Part shown: piece after piece, positions 33,997-43,139 of the stretch
Position numbering within the stretch: the first letter of the stretch is position 1
Layout: each line of letters opens with the position of its first letter
The notes under the pieces: generated by a model
Databases searched by the model: none
The model's input: only the letters and a program-made list of their open reading frames with translations
Told to the model about the DNA's origin: nothing
Translations under genes and position numbers: made by a program
Source of the DNA: Dendrophyllia cribrosa
Lineage: Eukaryota; Cnidaria; Anthozoa; Scleractinia; Dendrophylliidae
Direction: 5' to 3'
DNA length: 64,000 nucleotides
NCBI GenBank assembly: GCA_024195265.1
Contig: JAJLRJ010000008.1
Coordinates: 8,595,488-8,659,487, forward strand

Positions 33997-36219
33997 CGTG
34001 TATTTACTTTCTCGGTTTCCGATGGCCTGTTTCAGGCCATCAGATCAAATTGTGGATGGCAAAAGCGAACCTTTCTTGCGCTTGCACTACGTTTTCTTTC
34101 CGCACCAGCGTTCCTTGGATCGACACAATCGAAGCTCCTGCGTCATGCTAGGTTTCTATTTTTAGCGTATTGCTAGATGGTTTCCTTGATGACTTCTGTA
34201 GGGTGTATGATGGCTTTGTGTTAGGCTGAGTTTAGAGATTTTTGTTTTAACTACTTTAATTGTTTACATCAGATTCTTTGCACCAGCTGTGCGAGAGGAT
34301 CTGGTTACAGCCGGACCAACAATTTACGGAATGGTGGGTGACCTGTCATCCATAAACATACAGCGAGGCCGGGACCATGGTTTGCCGTCATACAACCAGT
34401 TTCGTAAAGAGTGCGGCCTAGCCTCAGCGACCTCCTTCGAAGGATTCACGAATATAGACCTAGCACAGCAAGAAAGACTTCGGGTGGCGTACAACAATAC
34501 TACAGACGATGTTGACTTGTTTGCAGGAGGAATAAGCGAATCTCCGTTGCATGGAAGCATATTGGGAAATACGTTTGCGTGCATTCTTGCCAAAGGGTTT
34601 AACCATCTCCGTGTTGGAGATCGCTTTTGGTATGAAAGAAACGATTCGTACATTGGATTCACAATGGGTCAGTTGAATGCCATACGAAATACCACCCTGG
34701 CAAAAGTTTTGTGCGATAACTCGGAAGGAATTACGCAAATCTTCCCAAACGTATTCCGCAAAAAGAGTACGGTTAATTGCTTAACGGAATGTTCCAGCCT
34801 AAAAGTTGTGGACTTGAATGAATGGAAAGAAGGTGAGTAAATGTTACACTTTGGGGGAGAGAGGGAGGGGAACGGAGGACTGGACATTGTTTAGGTTGTG
34901 GTTGCAAATTGCTGCAATCACTTATTCATCAGGTGTTCCACGGCTATTTACCAAAATTTATAGTACTAAGGCACACAGTATAAACATCCATATTTAAGAA
35001 TCTAATGGATTTATAATCTGTAGGCTAGCTAACATTTGTCCGGTTTTTGTCATTTAGACCCCAACCAATTACTGTTTTAGCCTAAATATTGAAACCTGGT
35101 TCTCAGTCTTACTTGGAGAAATCAGTTAAAACATTGGTTACTCTGACAACCAAAATGTGCCTGTTGTACTGGATACAAGAACTTATTGTGGGCTTAAATA
35201 AATCAGAGGATAGATGTGTTAATTAGTAGTAATTTCTTATTAAACATCAATTACATAATAACCAAAAAAATGATGGATCTTATATGTGGGTGTTTACTGT
35301 TACGCAAACTCTGTGTCAAACAGCTAAGTCCAGCCTTCTTGGAGAAAAACCTCCGTGTTTCCATAAGGTTCTGGTAACACACGACTGGACTAGCTTTTAG
35401 AAAAACGAGAAAAGCTGTGAAAAAAAGGGTCGAAGGCGAGTGTTTCCACTGCGCTTTATTAACTATGTTTTGAGTGTTGTTTTGCCTTTTGTTTAATATA
35501 ATCAGTTTATTTATTTCAACACTTATATAGCAGCAAATGAAAAAGAGTAACTATTAACAGTGATAATATACACTCAGATACATACATACTTTCAAAAACA
35601 AAATAAAAGTTAAAAAAGAAAAAGAAAGGAAACTGTGTACTGCACTAAATAACTATATTGACCAGCCGTAGTTTTTCAGGTATATATATTAAAATTACGA
35701 AATTAATTCATCAATAATTCGATAGTGGAAAGAGGCAAACTACGAGGAGTTTCCCATTGCGGTACTTAAATTTGAGTTAACTGATAGTGTCAGAAAGGAG
35801 TTATGGCTTCTTTGTTAAGTTTTCGGGTGTTAATACACATATCGTCGAATGAATAAAATGACTTTGTTGTGTGACTTATGTACTGAACATGAAAAGATTT
35901 GTTTTCAAATATTTCTTTTTAATTAGCACCCACATTGACCTGATATATATGGTTTTCAACTCATCAGAGCGCTTGTACTGTTTATCATTAATTTCTTCAT
36001 AAAAATGAATGTCAATACAGAAAAGAATCATTTGTAAAGGAAGCCAAGTTATGTGGATTATTATAAAAATAGTAACTGTGTATAATGAGCCATAAATTTA
36101 TTGATAACTTTTTGTTTTCTCTCTTAGAACCTGTTGAAAAGGAATCATGCGACGGTGCCGTTGACGCCAATTTGCCGGAATACGAGCTCGAGCGTGCAGA
36201 TCATTTGGTGTCAGTGTAA
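22294..36219 (+). CDS. Secreted animal haem peroxidase A (peroxidasin/chorion-peroxidase-like), 7 coding exons
   Basis: Coding exons: 22294-22307, 22978-23569, 29335-29578, 30652-30833, 32692-32978, 34273-34832, 36128-36219. They total 1971 nt and 656 aa, all with GT-AG introns of phases 2,0,1,0,2,1. The N-terminus (M-K-E-A-R-F then a hydrophobic stretch) is a predicted signal peptide. The remainder is one animal haem peroxidase domain. WGQFLDHD carries Asp142 (predicted haem ester), distal His143 and Asp144 (calcium). SAFIDGS at 207-213 is the calcium loop. RVNEN supplies Arg278 and Glu281 (second haem ester). [12 protein letters not shown] follows, then ALRVGHTLI with proximal His383, and NIQRGRDHG in exon 6. 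The spacing distal-to-proximal His (240) matches myeloperoxidase (241). The position equivalent to myeloperoxidase Met243 is Asn, so no sulfonium haem bond is expected. Several N-glycosylation sequons occur. There are no Ig or LRR domains, so it is not a full peroxidasin. The substrate is unknown; halide or tyrosine oxidation with H2O2 is inferred from the family. Confidence 0.9.
22775..22907. mobile_element. Small MITE in peroxidase A intron 1
   Basis: GTTACGCAACGCTCC (22775-22789) and GGAGCGTTGCGTGAC (22893-22907) are inverted with one mismatch; similarity may reach a few bases further out. It lies 70 bp before exon 2. Confidence 0.6.
22978..23569 (+). CDS. Peroxidase A coding exon 2 (signal peptide core, distal His)
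   Basis: The acceptor is tgttctttcaaacacag and the donor is gagcag/gttagt; the exon leaves in phase 0. It encodes the hydrophobic signal core (SFIFVAV), a Cys-rich lead-in ([18 protein letters not shown]) typical of this family, and the WGQFLDHD distal-haem motif with Asp142 and His143. An internal ATG at 22982 is a possible alternative start that would still leave a usable signal peptide. Confidence 0.9.
24225..24993. mobile_element. 769-bp palindromic TTAA element with GGGACATGT repeats
   Basis: Tips CGTGCTCTTGGGTTTCTCGT and ACGAAAAACCCAAGAGCACG are inverted (one mismatch) and flanked by TTAA (24221-24224, 24994-24997). The arms pair along nearly their whole length, with the centre near 24609. 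Each arm carries about eight GGGACATGT/AGCGACATGT units. The ORFs on both strands are mirror images of the palindrome. Confidence 0.8.
25119..25278. mobile_element. 160-bp hairpin element
   Basis: AATAGCACAATTTCGATG at the left pairs with the right end ATCGAAATTGGGCTATT, and the arms continue through AACTTGAAACAA and CGAGGCTTAGG with few mismatches. Confidence 0.7.
26150..27450 (-). mobile_element. 5'-truncated LINE retrotransposon (L1/Tx1-like), antisense in peroxidase A intron 2
   Basis: The minus-strand ORF 27283-26309 (324 aa) is the C-terminal part of a non-LTR reverse transcriptase. It ends with a CX2C-X7-H-X4-C zinc knuckle ([17 protein letters not shown]). Translation continues upstream in the same frame with [14 protein letters not shown] and [10 protein letters not shown], the typical end of the RT region, but this is broken by TGA (27383-27385) and TAA (27338-27340). 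A 3' A-rich tail appears at 26148-26170. The RT catalytic motif and endonuclease are absent, so the copy is dead. Confidence 0.82.
27566..27655. repeat. Dispersed repeat, copy 2 (partner 8490-8575)
   Basis: Same ordered blocks as the copy at 8490-8575, with a CCGCCGGG insertion in the middle. Confidence 0.6.
27769..28110. mobile_element. TTAA MITE, complete copy
   Basis: TTAA sites flank it (27765-27768, 28111-28114). The ends GAATTACAGTCCGTACTGCG and CGCAGTACGGACTGTAATTC are perfectly inverted. A truncated second copy starts at 39429. Confidence 0.8.
28625..29017 (+). repeat. Tandem repeat of ~165-bp unit
   Basis: Two long units share GAGGTCTTCGTGAATACCAG, TTAAGACATGTCTTAAAA and TTTAGGAGGTCCTAAG. 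Each ends CTTTCGTGAATACGGCCCC, a motif that looks like a transposon terminus. Confidence 0.7.
29335..29578 (+). CDS. Peroxidase A coding exon 3 (calcium loop, catalytic Arg/Glu)
   Basis: The acceptor is cgttccgttcacag; the exon opens GTGAACATT (V-N-I). It ends AACCCAG before the gtaaat donor, phase 1. It encodes [11 protein letters not shown] (calcium-binding loop) and, near its end, RVNENP, whose Arg278 and Glu281 match the haem-pocket Arg and haem-ester Glu of myeloperoxidase. The homologous exon in gene B is 9 nt shorter. Confidence 0.9.
29579..30651 (+). other. Peroxidase A intron 3
   Basis: gtaaat donor, gacag acceptor. It contains short tandem TATCCCG motifs (29830-29850) and the hairpin at 30161-30275. 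Confidence 0.8.
30161..30275. repeat. Hairpin repeat in peroxidase A intron 3
   Basis: AATGACTGACGTTTTGA (30161-30177) and TCAAAACGTCAGTCATT (30259-30275) are perfect inverted copies, followed inwards by GCCATCTTCA/TGAAGATGGC. The ACGTTTTG...ATCTTCA arrangement recalls Penelope-like element ends, but this is only a resemblance. Confidence 0.6.
30652..30833 (+). CDS. Peroxidase A coding exon 4 (REHNRIA helix)
   Basis: The acceptor is tattttgttgacag. It enters in phase 1 (G+CA makes Ala284) and leaves in phase 0 at the gtaaac donor. It encodes [13 protein letters not shown] and [21 protein letters not shown], two of the most conserved helices of animal peroxidases. The length (182 nt) is identical to exon 4 of gene B. 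Confidence 0.92.
31070..32293. mobile_element. Probable inverted-repeat element in peroxidase A intron 4
   Basis: The left end GGCGCCCGTTTTTCGAAATTC and right end GGACTTTCGAAATATGGGCCCC are imperfect inverted copies. The left end is related to 41496-41565. No target duplication was recognised, so the boundaries are tentative. Confidence 0.4.
32515..32640 (+). mobile_element. 5'-truncated tRNA-derived SINE
   Basis: It starts within the B box (GGTCATAGGTTCGAATCCCG) and carries the same body as 16940-17085 (CTTTGTCC, ATGAACATCAC, TCTTTCTC). It lies 50 bp before exon 5 of peroxidase A. Confidence 0.65.
32692..32978 (+). CDS. Peroxidase A coding exon 5 (proximal His)
   Basis: The acceptor is ctttcattcag and the donor is gacag/gtgaga, phase 2. 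It encodes the YNPTVNPEI segment and ALRVGHTLI with proximal haem-ligand His383. The donor is ambiguous by eye, but AG+A then restores KVDRFF, the usual family sequence. Confidence 0.92.
32979..34272 (+). other. Peroxidase A intron 5
   Basis: gtgaga donor, catcag acceptor. It holds a degenerate CCTGG-rich repeat block (33040-33245) and (ATT)n at 33944-33994. Confidence 0.8.
33944..33994 (+). repeat. (ATT)n microsatellite
   Basis: Uninterrupted ATT repeats for about 50 bp in intron 5; the Leu, Ile and Tyr runs read through it in three frames are artefacts. Confidence 0.95.
34273..34832 (+). CDS. Peroxidase A coding exon 6 (NIQRGRDHG)
   Basis: The acceptor is tttacatcag and the donor is gaag/gtgagt, phase 1. 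It encodes [19 protein letters not shown], the DLFAGGISE segment, [10 protein letters not shown] and a C-terminal Cys cluster (NCLTECSS). It is 6 nt shorter than its counterpart in gene B. Confidence 0.92.
34833..36127 (+). other. Peroxidase A intron 6
   Basis: gtgagt donor, strong ttttctctcttag acceptor. AT-rich; no repeat family recognised. Confidence 0.8.
36128..36219 (+). CDS. Peroxidase A coding exon 7 (variable C-terminus) and stop
   Basis: The acceptor tttctctcttag is strong. Phase 1 entry (G+AA, Glu627) is followed by 29 codons and TAA at 36217-36219. The tail is acidic with one Cys and has no transmembrane or GPI-like hydrophobic end. It shows no similarity to the last exon of gene B. 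AATAAA motifs lie 32 and 44 bp after the stop. Confidence 0.75.
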
Positions 36220-36250
36220 TTTAAAACTACACTGAATAATCAAACAAACA

Positions 36251-36268
36251 AATAAACGAATGAATAAA
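36251..36268 (+). promoter_or_regulatory. Polyadenylation signals of peroxidase A
   Basis: Two AATAAA hexamers (36251-36256 and 36263-36268) lie just after the TAA stop at 36217-36219. This implies a very short 3' UTR unless a later site is used. Confidence 0.6.
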
Positions 36269-36304
36269 TATTTTAAAATATACTAGAATTATATCAAAAA
36301 GTAT

Positions 36305-36850
36305 TTTTTGGCCCTCAATCATAATAATTGTAGCCCAATGGCGCTTTACAATCATATAATTCACTGGAGACTAGATTGAATTAAAATAAAACTTATTAAA
36401 ATATACAGATAGTTAAATTAAACAAACTAAACAGTAAAAAGTAGATGTACAGTAAAAAGGTGATGTTCACTGGTTAAACCAACACGTGCTCTACAACGAA
36501 GGAGCCAATAAAATCAATATACGAACTACTCAATTTGTGAGCACATCAGACAGATTTTAATACAAATCTGTTTCGTAGAGCGACATGATGTCTATCCACT
36601 CATCACTCATCGCCGCTAGATAAAAAACTAAAAAACTAATCGTAAACTTGATCAAAGAGATAAGTTTTGATATTAGCTTTAAAACCGAGCGACGAATTAC
36701 ATCAGGTAAGGAATTCCACAGTTTTGGTGCAGCATAATGGAAAGCACGTTCACCATAGCGGGATAATTTTGCACGTGGAATTCTTAGGAGCTCGGATGGA
36801 TCGATGAGCGCAGTAGAAATCATCTAATGTTAGATTTCACGTCATGGCTT
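36305..36850 (-). mobile_element. 3' end of a second LINE (CR1/jockey-type)
   Basis: The minus-strand translation LLRIPRAKLSRYGERAFHYA then APKLWNSLPDVIR is the conserved C-terminal tail of CR1/jockey-type reverse transcriptases. A one-base frame change then gives the expected ending (GFKANIKTYLFDQVYD and stop). The minus-strand 3' end near 36305-36355 reads GATTGTAAAGCGCCATTGGG, like LINE 3' tails. The copy is frameshifted and truncated. It begins about 85 bp after the stop codon of peroxidase A. Confidence 0.75.
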
Positions 36851-36859
36851 GTGTCAGGA

Positions 36860-39424
36860 GCCTTTAAGTAGTAAACTAATCGGTAAATGACGTCTAGTAG
36901 TAAAAATATCGATGTAAGTTATCATCTGTAGTTGGACAATAAACAACAGTTACTTTTTTTTATATTAAACTTTGGTTTATGCACACTGAAAGGACCTCAC
37001 GCCAGGAGCTTATTACCTGTTCACGCTTAATGAAAATCATTGGCAATCACAGTGCCAAACCCACGCCAAATACAGTGTCTGTATGGACTTCGGCTTTCGG
37101 TAAAACTTAAATTGTATAATATTTGTGAATTGAAAAGTTACGATAGCAAGATACGATACGATTCAAATCTGAAGAATGTAGCTCAGGGGCGGATCCAGGA
37201 ATTTCTGAAAGGGGAAGGGGGAGGGGGTTGTCACCTTAATAACTTTCCACGCCATGGGAGTGGATGTCAATCTTCTAGAGGAGTGTGGGAGCATGCTCCG
37301 CCTGGATCATTTTTTCCGATTTTACCCTCTAACGCCATTTCCAGTATTCCTGAGACTCGAAAAGCGTTTGTGAAGTCCTGATATAAATTGTATTTTATTA
37401 TTTTTATGAGCCATAAGGGATTTGTCAATAAAACCAATCATGAGTAAAGTCCACGGAAAAATGAACAGAAAAATGTACTGATGAGAAACAAAAAAAGTAG
37501 TTGCACACTTTCTAAACACAGCTACATCCCTCAAATTTGATGCGTAAAATCTTTTCTCTTGCATCGTACGTATTTATATTTCACAAATATTAGAAAATTT
37601 TAATTTTATCGAACATTTTGACACTAGATTCCAATACAAGAGGGTCTCAATGGGGTGGTTAAAATTTTGGCCTTTTTACGGCTAACGGTTAATTTCTTCC
37701 CGTTACGGTTAACAGAGATCTTAAAAATTAATTTCCAGTTAAAAATTAACTTCTATTATTTTAAAAAGTTAAAATTAATTCTTATTGTTGTAAAACACAT
37801 TTAAGGGGCTGTTTTTGTAAAAACCACCCACTCAATTTCGCACGAATTTTCTGCCCGCGTAGAGAGCCGTTGAATATTTTGCCCCGCTAGGGCCCGTCGC
37901 AACGTCTCGAAAATTGAAAACTTGTTAGGCAATTTTCGTGGCGCTAAAAAAATATCTAATTCGCGTCAACTAGCAGTTAATTTTATATCAATTTACTCAT
38001 AAACCTTTCTAGTTTTCTATAAGGGGAGCAATTATTCTCTTAATTAAGTTGGAAACGTGAAATGAAGCATATCATGACCCCCCCTCCCCCCCCCCCCCCC
38101 CACCCCCCCCCCTTCCCCACTAAACGCCATCCAACGAAGGCTGAAATGGTCTTACTTGATTTAGAAGTTCATTTTTTAAAATTGGGACCTAGTTCATAAC
38201 GCCTAGAGGGTTGTCCAATATACACGCACAGTCACGTTCCGTGAAAGCTAAGTTACGGTCCGTGGAATTCCTTCCGACCGTGACGTTAAGAGTCGATCCG
38301 TACGGAGCGTACGGTTCGTGAACTGAACAGACGGACCGTAATCAAGAAACCACGGTCCGTGAATTGCATCTACCTAACTGCAGTTATTGCTTTCGGTCGA
38401 CTTTGCGGTCACACCACGCAGTTCATTACAGTTAGTTCTAATTAGCCTATGGATGACGTCAGAATTAAAAGAGGTTCGTGACGGCCCTTATTGTTGATCC
38501 GGCGTGAAATCTCAACATGGTTGACCGACGTAAAGTGTGTCTAGTTTTTCTTCTTATTTATTTTTTTCGTGCGGCAAACCGTCGGAGAAAAATGAGAAAT
38601 AAGCTGAGAATTTTAACGGATGCTCGACGCCGGGTACACGTGTTGCTACCTTGTTGTATGTAAATTTTTTGTTTGTTGTTTTGAACGCCTTAATGCAGCA
38701 AAAACTGTAGTCTTTTATTGGCAAACTATGCAAAAGCCCCGTACGATTTCAGTATTTTAAAAGTTATGACCGTTTGTATTGGCACATGTGCGAGCATTTG
38801 CGATTTTCCCGACTATTGCGAAATCTACCCATCAGGCGAGCAAACTTTGCAATAAATATAGCTTACCTGCTTCGCAACTCGGCTTATTTCCAGCTTCAAC
38901 CACTTTCCAATGCCTCAGATGGCTTAAATCGATAACAGATTCAGTAAATAAGTAGATCCTGAGAATGGCCTCTATGTTAGCGGAACCAATACTCGAAACC
39001 AAGGTCACATGTAGCGCTAAATATCCTTTTCAAGCACGGGCGGCGTGGGGCTGATTTTCTTCCAGAATCAGACAATACTCCATCCAAGTCTAGTTTAATA
39101 CTAGGGAAAAAAACTCGAGATTTGAGGCCATAAGTATCGAAGAAAACTGTCACTGCGTTGAAAGGTCAAGTACATGCACTGGTCTGTTATTGTTTCAACA
39201 TTGAATCAAAGGCTCCTTGCGAGCCAAGTCGTGAATATGAAACAACCATCGGACCTTTTCCTACCCTACACAAGGTGGGTCCTCTTAAATCCAGATCCAT
39301 GTACCAATATCTTTTACCAAAAAAGGAGCTGAGGGCCGGGGCTGAGGGAGTCCTGGGTTATTCTCCAGAGCGTATAGCAAATACGTGGCAGGTAAAATGC
39401 ACTGTGATTTTTATCAACAATGCT
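36860..39424. other. Intergenic, no gene seen
   Basis: A CAGGGGCGGATCCAGGA transposon-type tip occurs at 37183-37199 with no obvious partner. C-runs lie at 38077-38112. 38230-38365 has several GGTCCGTGAA-type motifs. Nothing codes recognisably. Confidence 0.5.
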
Positions 39425-39428
39425 TTAA

Positions 39429-39725
39429 AGATGAATTACAGTCCGTACTGTGCAATCTCAGCTTGGCAATGTTATGTTTGTCAGCCTCACACGAAGGAAT
39501 GTGTTAACTAGCGAAAATGAAAATTACGGGACAAACTTACCTTTTCCTTCATTATTAATGTCAGATATCCTTGCCAAACAATAATAACAAGTAAAAGAAC
39601 CCCAACGTTTTCCCAAACCGACGTTTCATCTCATCGAACATTCGTAAACACAACGACCGCAATGGCGGACTTGGTTTACTCTCATTTACTCCATGTATGC
39701 TATTACCGAAGTGTAACATATCAAC
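39429..39725. mobile_element. TTAA MITE, truncated copy
   Basis: It starts after TTAA (39425-39428) with the same GAATTACAGTCCGTACTG tip as 27769. It follows that copy through CCAAACAATAATAACAAGTA and TCCATGTATGCTAT, but lacks the right terminal repeat. Confidence 0.75.
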
Positions 39726-41072
39726 AATTTAATATAAATTTAATATAAAGTTTACGATGAGCGAGTGACTTTTCTCCAGTAACCGCGACAAGTCGTATTC
39801 ACGACTTAAAAACGGCAAACTGATCCTTACGGCAAGGAGAAGAGATTGAGGGCTATGTATGATACACGGATTGGATCACCCAACCACAGGTATGCCAATG
39901 AACACACCGATTAACTGCATCGCGCAGTCACATTGAATAAACTCTCAGAGTAAATAAGAAAATATATGAACAACTGCATCACGCAGTCACGTAAACAATG
40001 AAATATATATTATATGAATATGAATGAGTGTGAAAAAAAATGTTTGTCAAATAAATGCTATATATTAAATATATAGCCTTATTTGAATCAGTTCCTTTTC
40101 CCCCTATCTTGCAGGCGGTTTTGGAGGCCACCCCAAAGTTTAACAGTTTTCTTCCGAATCTCTGCGAATTCAAGTTGTAACTGTCAGGCGCTGTTAAAAT
40201 TTATATCTGAATAAAGTGAATATTTTACAGTTCTAAAAATAGTAAGTCTGGGATAGGGTAGGGATTTTCGGTGCCTAGTCTAGTGTAGGGTTGCAAATCA
40301 GCTGAACATGGTCTGGTATAGGGTAAGGTTTTCAGCGACACACCCCGATACAAAGTACCCCCCTCCGGGCGCGTAATCGACTCTAGTAAGTTGTATCTGT
40401 ACGTCAGCGGAGCCACATCGTTATCGGTAAGTTTTAGTTGTTAGTTCAGTAGCCTTTTTCGCATGAGAAAATTATTAAGAGGAATACACGAAGCAGTATA
40501 CGCAGCGCTTCCACATGTTCGCGATTCGATTAGAAATTATTCCTGCACTGTTCAGCTGCATTGTTATCTCCGCATGTCTTTGTTGCATATTTTTACTGAA
40601 TATTTGAATTTGCTATATCGCAAGAATAAAATATTGCTAACCGCGAACGCGAATGTGCAAGGCTTGCCTCCCTATTTTCGTGTTTCGATCAGTGACTTAT
40701 GAGTGAAAGCGTTAATTCTGGCGGGAAATACGAGGTTATGATCGTCCTCCGTAGGAGCGTAGTTACCTGTACGCACGTACGCACGTGCGTACCTGAAAAA
40801 GTTGGAAAAAATAAAGAAAGATTTGGGACTTGAGGGTGGAAGGGGAGGGGGAGGTAGGGGGGAGGGGGTGTTTGAAAATTGATTGTGCGTACCTCTGAAA
40901 AAGTCCTGGCTACGCCCCTGCTCCGGCGTTATCGGTCACCCTACGCTGATATAGAAGCCAGGCAAAAAACAGCATTAAGTTGCATACGAAAATTACTTTA
41001 TAAATGAATTGTAATTACGGAGTTATTAGGAAACTGTTATATTTGCGAGATATCAATCCCAGCTCGCGCTAA
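39726..41072. other. Intergenic with minor repeats
   Basis: AACTGCATC(G/A)CGCAGTCAC occurs twice (about 39915 and 39972). A small element near 40750-40920 has ACGCAC and GTGCGTACCT motifs at both sides and ends CCTGGCTACGCCCCTG. No gene. Confidence 0.45.
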
Positions 41073-41135
41073 CTTGCTTTGCTTTGCTTTGCTTTGCTTT
41101 GCTTTACTTTACTTTACTTTACTTTACTTTACTTT
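41073..41135 (+). repeat. Compound microsatellite (TTTGC)n-(TTTAC)n
   Basis: About six TTTGC units change to about six TTTAC units without a break, directly before a 90-bp tandem repeat. Confidence 0.9.
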
Positions 41136-41402
41136 TCAGTCAATCGATCGGGCGAGCTGATCACGCAAACAAGCTCGGCGAGACTCGACTATCCAGAGAG
41201 GGACTGCTAGCTATCCCTTTTCAGTCGATCGAGCGACTCGAACGGACGATCTGATCACGAAATCAAGCTCGGCGAGACTCGACTATCCAGAGAGGGACTG
41301 CTAGCTGTCCCTTTTCAGTCAATCGAGCGACTCGAGCGGGCGATCTGATCACGAAAACAAGCTCGGCGAGACTCGACTATCCAGAGAGGGACTGCTAGCA
41401 GT
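41133..41402 (+). repeat. Three-unit ~90-bp tandem repeat
   Basis: Units start at 41133, 41218 and 41312 with TTTTCAGTC. Each contains AAGCTCGGCGAGACTCGACT and CCAGAGAGGGACTGCTAGC. Units 2 and 3 share an insertion (GAGCGACTCGA) absent from unit 1. Confidence 0.9.
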
Positions 41403-41840
41403 CTATGGGTAGTCAGTTCTTTACTGTTATCTGTCACGAAGAATTTTATACTTGGCTTGTGCCAACTTATTCTGCTTTACTTGAGTAGTTATTTCGGGGG
41501 CCCGTTTCTCGAAAGTCCCAATACATTTTCGGGCCCGGAAAGCCGTTTTATGTGCGCAATGTTTACATCAAAGATTCAAATTTTGTTGGCGATATACCCT
41601 GCCTCCTTGTAAAACGGAACTGTTCCACAAAAAAGATGATCGCATACACATTTCAGCTGGCTGGGTTAAAGTCCTTCTGGTGGAACAAACTGAGCAGAGC
41701 TATGAGCCAATTCTGTTTTTGTATACCATATGCTGATTTGTTTTTATTTCGGCATGATTCCTCGATCCCTACTTCTTCAAGATCAATTTGACTTTTAAGG
41801 ACCGATCTCGACGAACGCACTGGAAAATAGGGGACTGAAT

Positions 41841-42748
41841 CAGGGGCGGATCCAGGAAATCTATAAAGAGGGGGCCGGAGCAATTTTTATAGTGACAGTA
41901 TGGGCGCGCCAGCGCCCATCAGGAGTGCCGAAGGCGTGACAATCTAGGGGGGTTCGGGGGCATGCCACCCCGAAAAATTTTGATAATTGGAGTACTTGGA
42001 GATGCAATCTGGTGCATTCTGGACACCTAAATTTATCAATTGCTTGGATTCCATATTGAACAAGAAATGCTGAAATATTTAATAAAATACAGGTGTGGTT
42101 GTCAAAGAAGTACAATAAACACTTTTAAAATGATACGTGTTTTGATGAATGACATGACCTTTTCCAACTTAACAATAATATTAAATCAAACATGAGCCGC
42201 AGCAATTGCGGCGAGAGCGCAACCTCGTGCCAAAGCAGCAACATTTCCCCCGGAAAATTGATGCTATACTGCATGCATTCTGGGAACATTTGTGACCAAA
42301 AATGAAGGCTTCGGATGACAGATTTTAAAAACAAATTAAACAAACGAAATATCCCGTGAAAATGACTTTAAGAAGGGTCACTGCATGGGTTGATTAATGT
42401 TATCCTTCTCTGGTTACGCTTGGCATAGTCGTCAACAATTGCACCATAATCTAAAGTACGTCTTTGTGAACAAAGAGCAGCAACAGTGCGTTAACGTTGA
42501 GGCGGTCTTCTCCCATGGTGCTTCTGTAAACATTCTTGAAACTTGTTTAAAAAGGCGGGTTGATTCGAACAACGCTTGATAATGTTCATATTAATAATAA
42601 AGGAAATATATCTCAGGAAACAAAGCAAAAGCTGCAAAATACTATCTTACAGACGTTGCTAACTAAAATATTAAAAAATAATAATAATAATCCCAGGCAA
42701 AAGGGGGGGGGCCGCGGCCCCCTCGGCCCACCCCTAAATCCGCCCCTG
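41841..42748. mobile_element. CAGGGG-ended DNA transposon with TGAAT duplication
   Basis: Tips CAGGGGCGGATCCAGG and CCTAAATCCGCCCCTG are inverted (two mismatches) and flanked by exact TGAAT (41836-41840, 42749-42753). CAG tips with 5-bp duplication suggest a hAT-related group. The 908-bp body is non-coding. Confidence 0.75.
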
Positions 42749-42898
42749 TGAATGAACAGTCTACAGTTGATGAAATGATTCTCTGGCTTACAATTGACTT
42801 CAATTTTAAGTTTTGTTCATAGTTTGGCTAATGCATAGCAAATCGAAATCAAAGGGGAAAAAAACTTGCACAAACTATTGTTAAGGAGTGCAACCAGA

Positions 42899-43066
42899 AT
42901 GGCATACCGAGACCTTCTACTCCTTTCTCTCATTTCCCAGATTCATTTTACTGACGTCGAGTCAATAAACTGTTCTAAACCGGATGTCAAATGCTACAGT
43001 GTAACCATTCAAATGAACGCCACGGCTCATAACTTCCCTTTGGTGCCGGCGTTTATTATGGTCTGA
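42899..43066 (+). pseudogene. Possible exon or exon relic with signal-peptide-like start
   Basis: The 55-codon ORF starts MAYRDLLLLSLISQIHFTDV, a fair signal peptide, followed by two Cys and ends FIMV. Its 3' half contains CTACAGTGTAACCATTCAAATGAA, broken here as CTACAGTGTAACC and ATTCAAATGAA, which is the core of the downstream minisatellite unit. It may be a degraded exon from which the minisatellite arose, or a chance ORF. No family is recognised. Confidence 0.25.
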
Positions 43067-43139
43067 AGAACTGATATTAACTGAGTCTGCGAATGAATTC
43101 CTAAAAAACGTGACCATTTAAATAATAATAATAATTTAT

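Noticed and set aside
33779..34176. Poly-Tyr, poly-Ile and poly-Leu ORFs
   Set aside because: Three frames of one (ATT)n microsatellite inside intron 5.
41133..41402. CRISPR-like array
   Set aside because: Units are contiguous near-identical tandem copies without spacers, in a eukaryotic genome.
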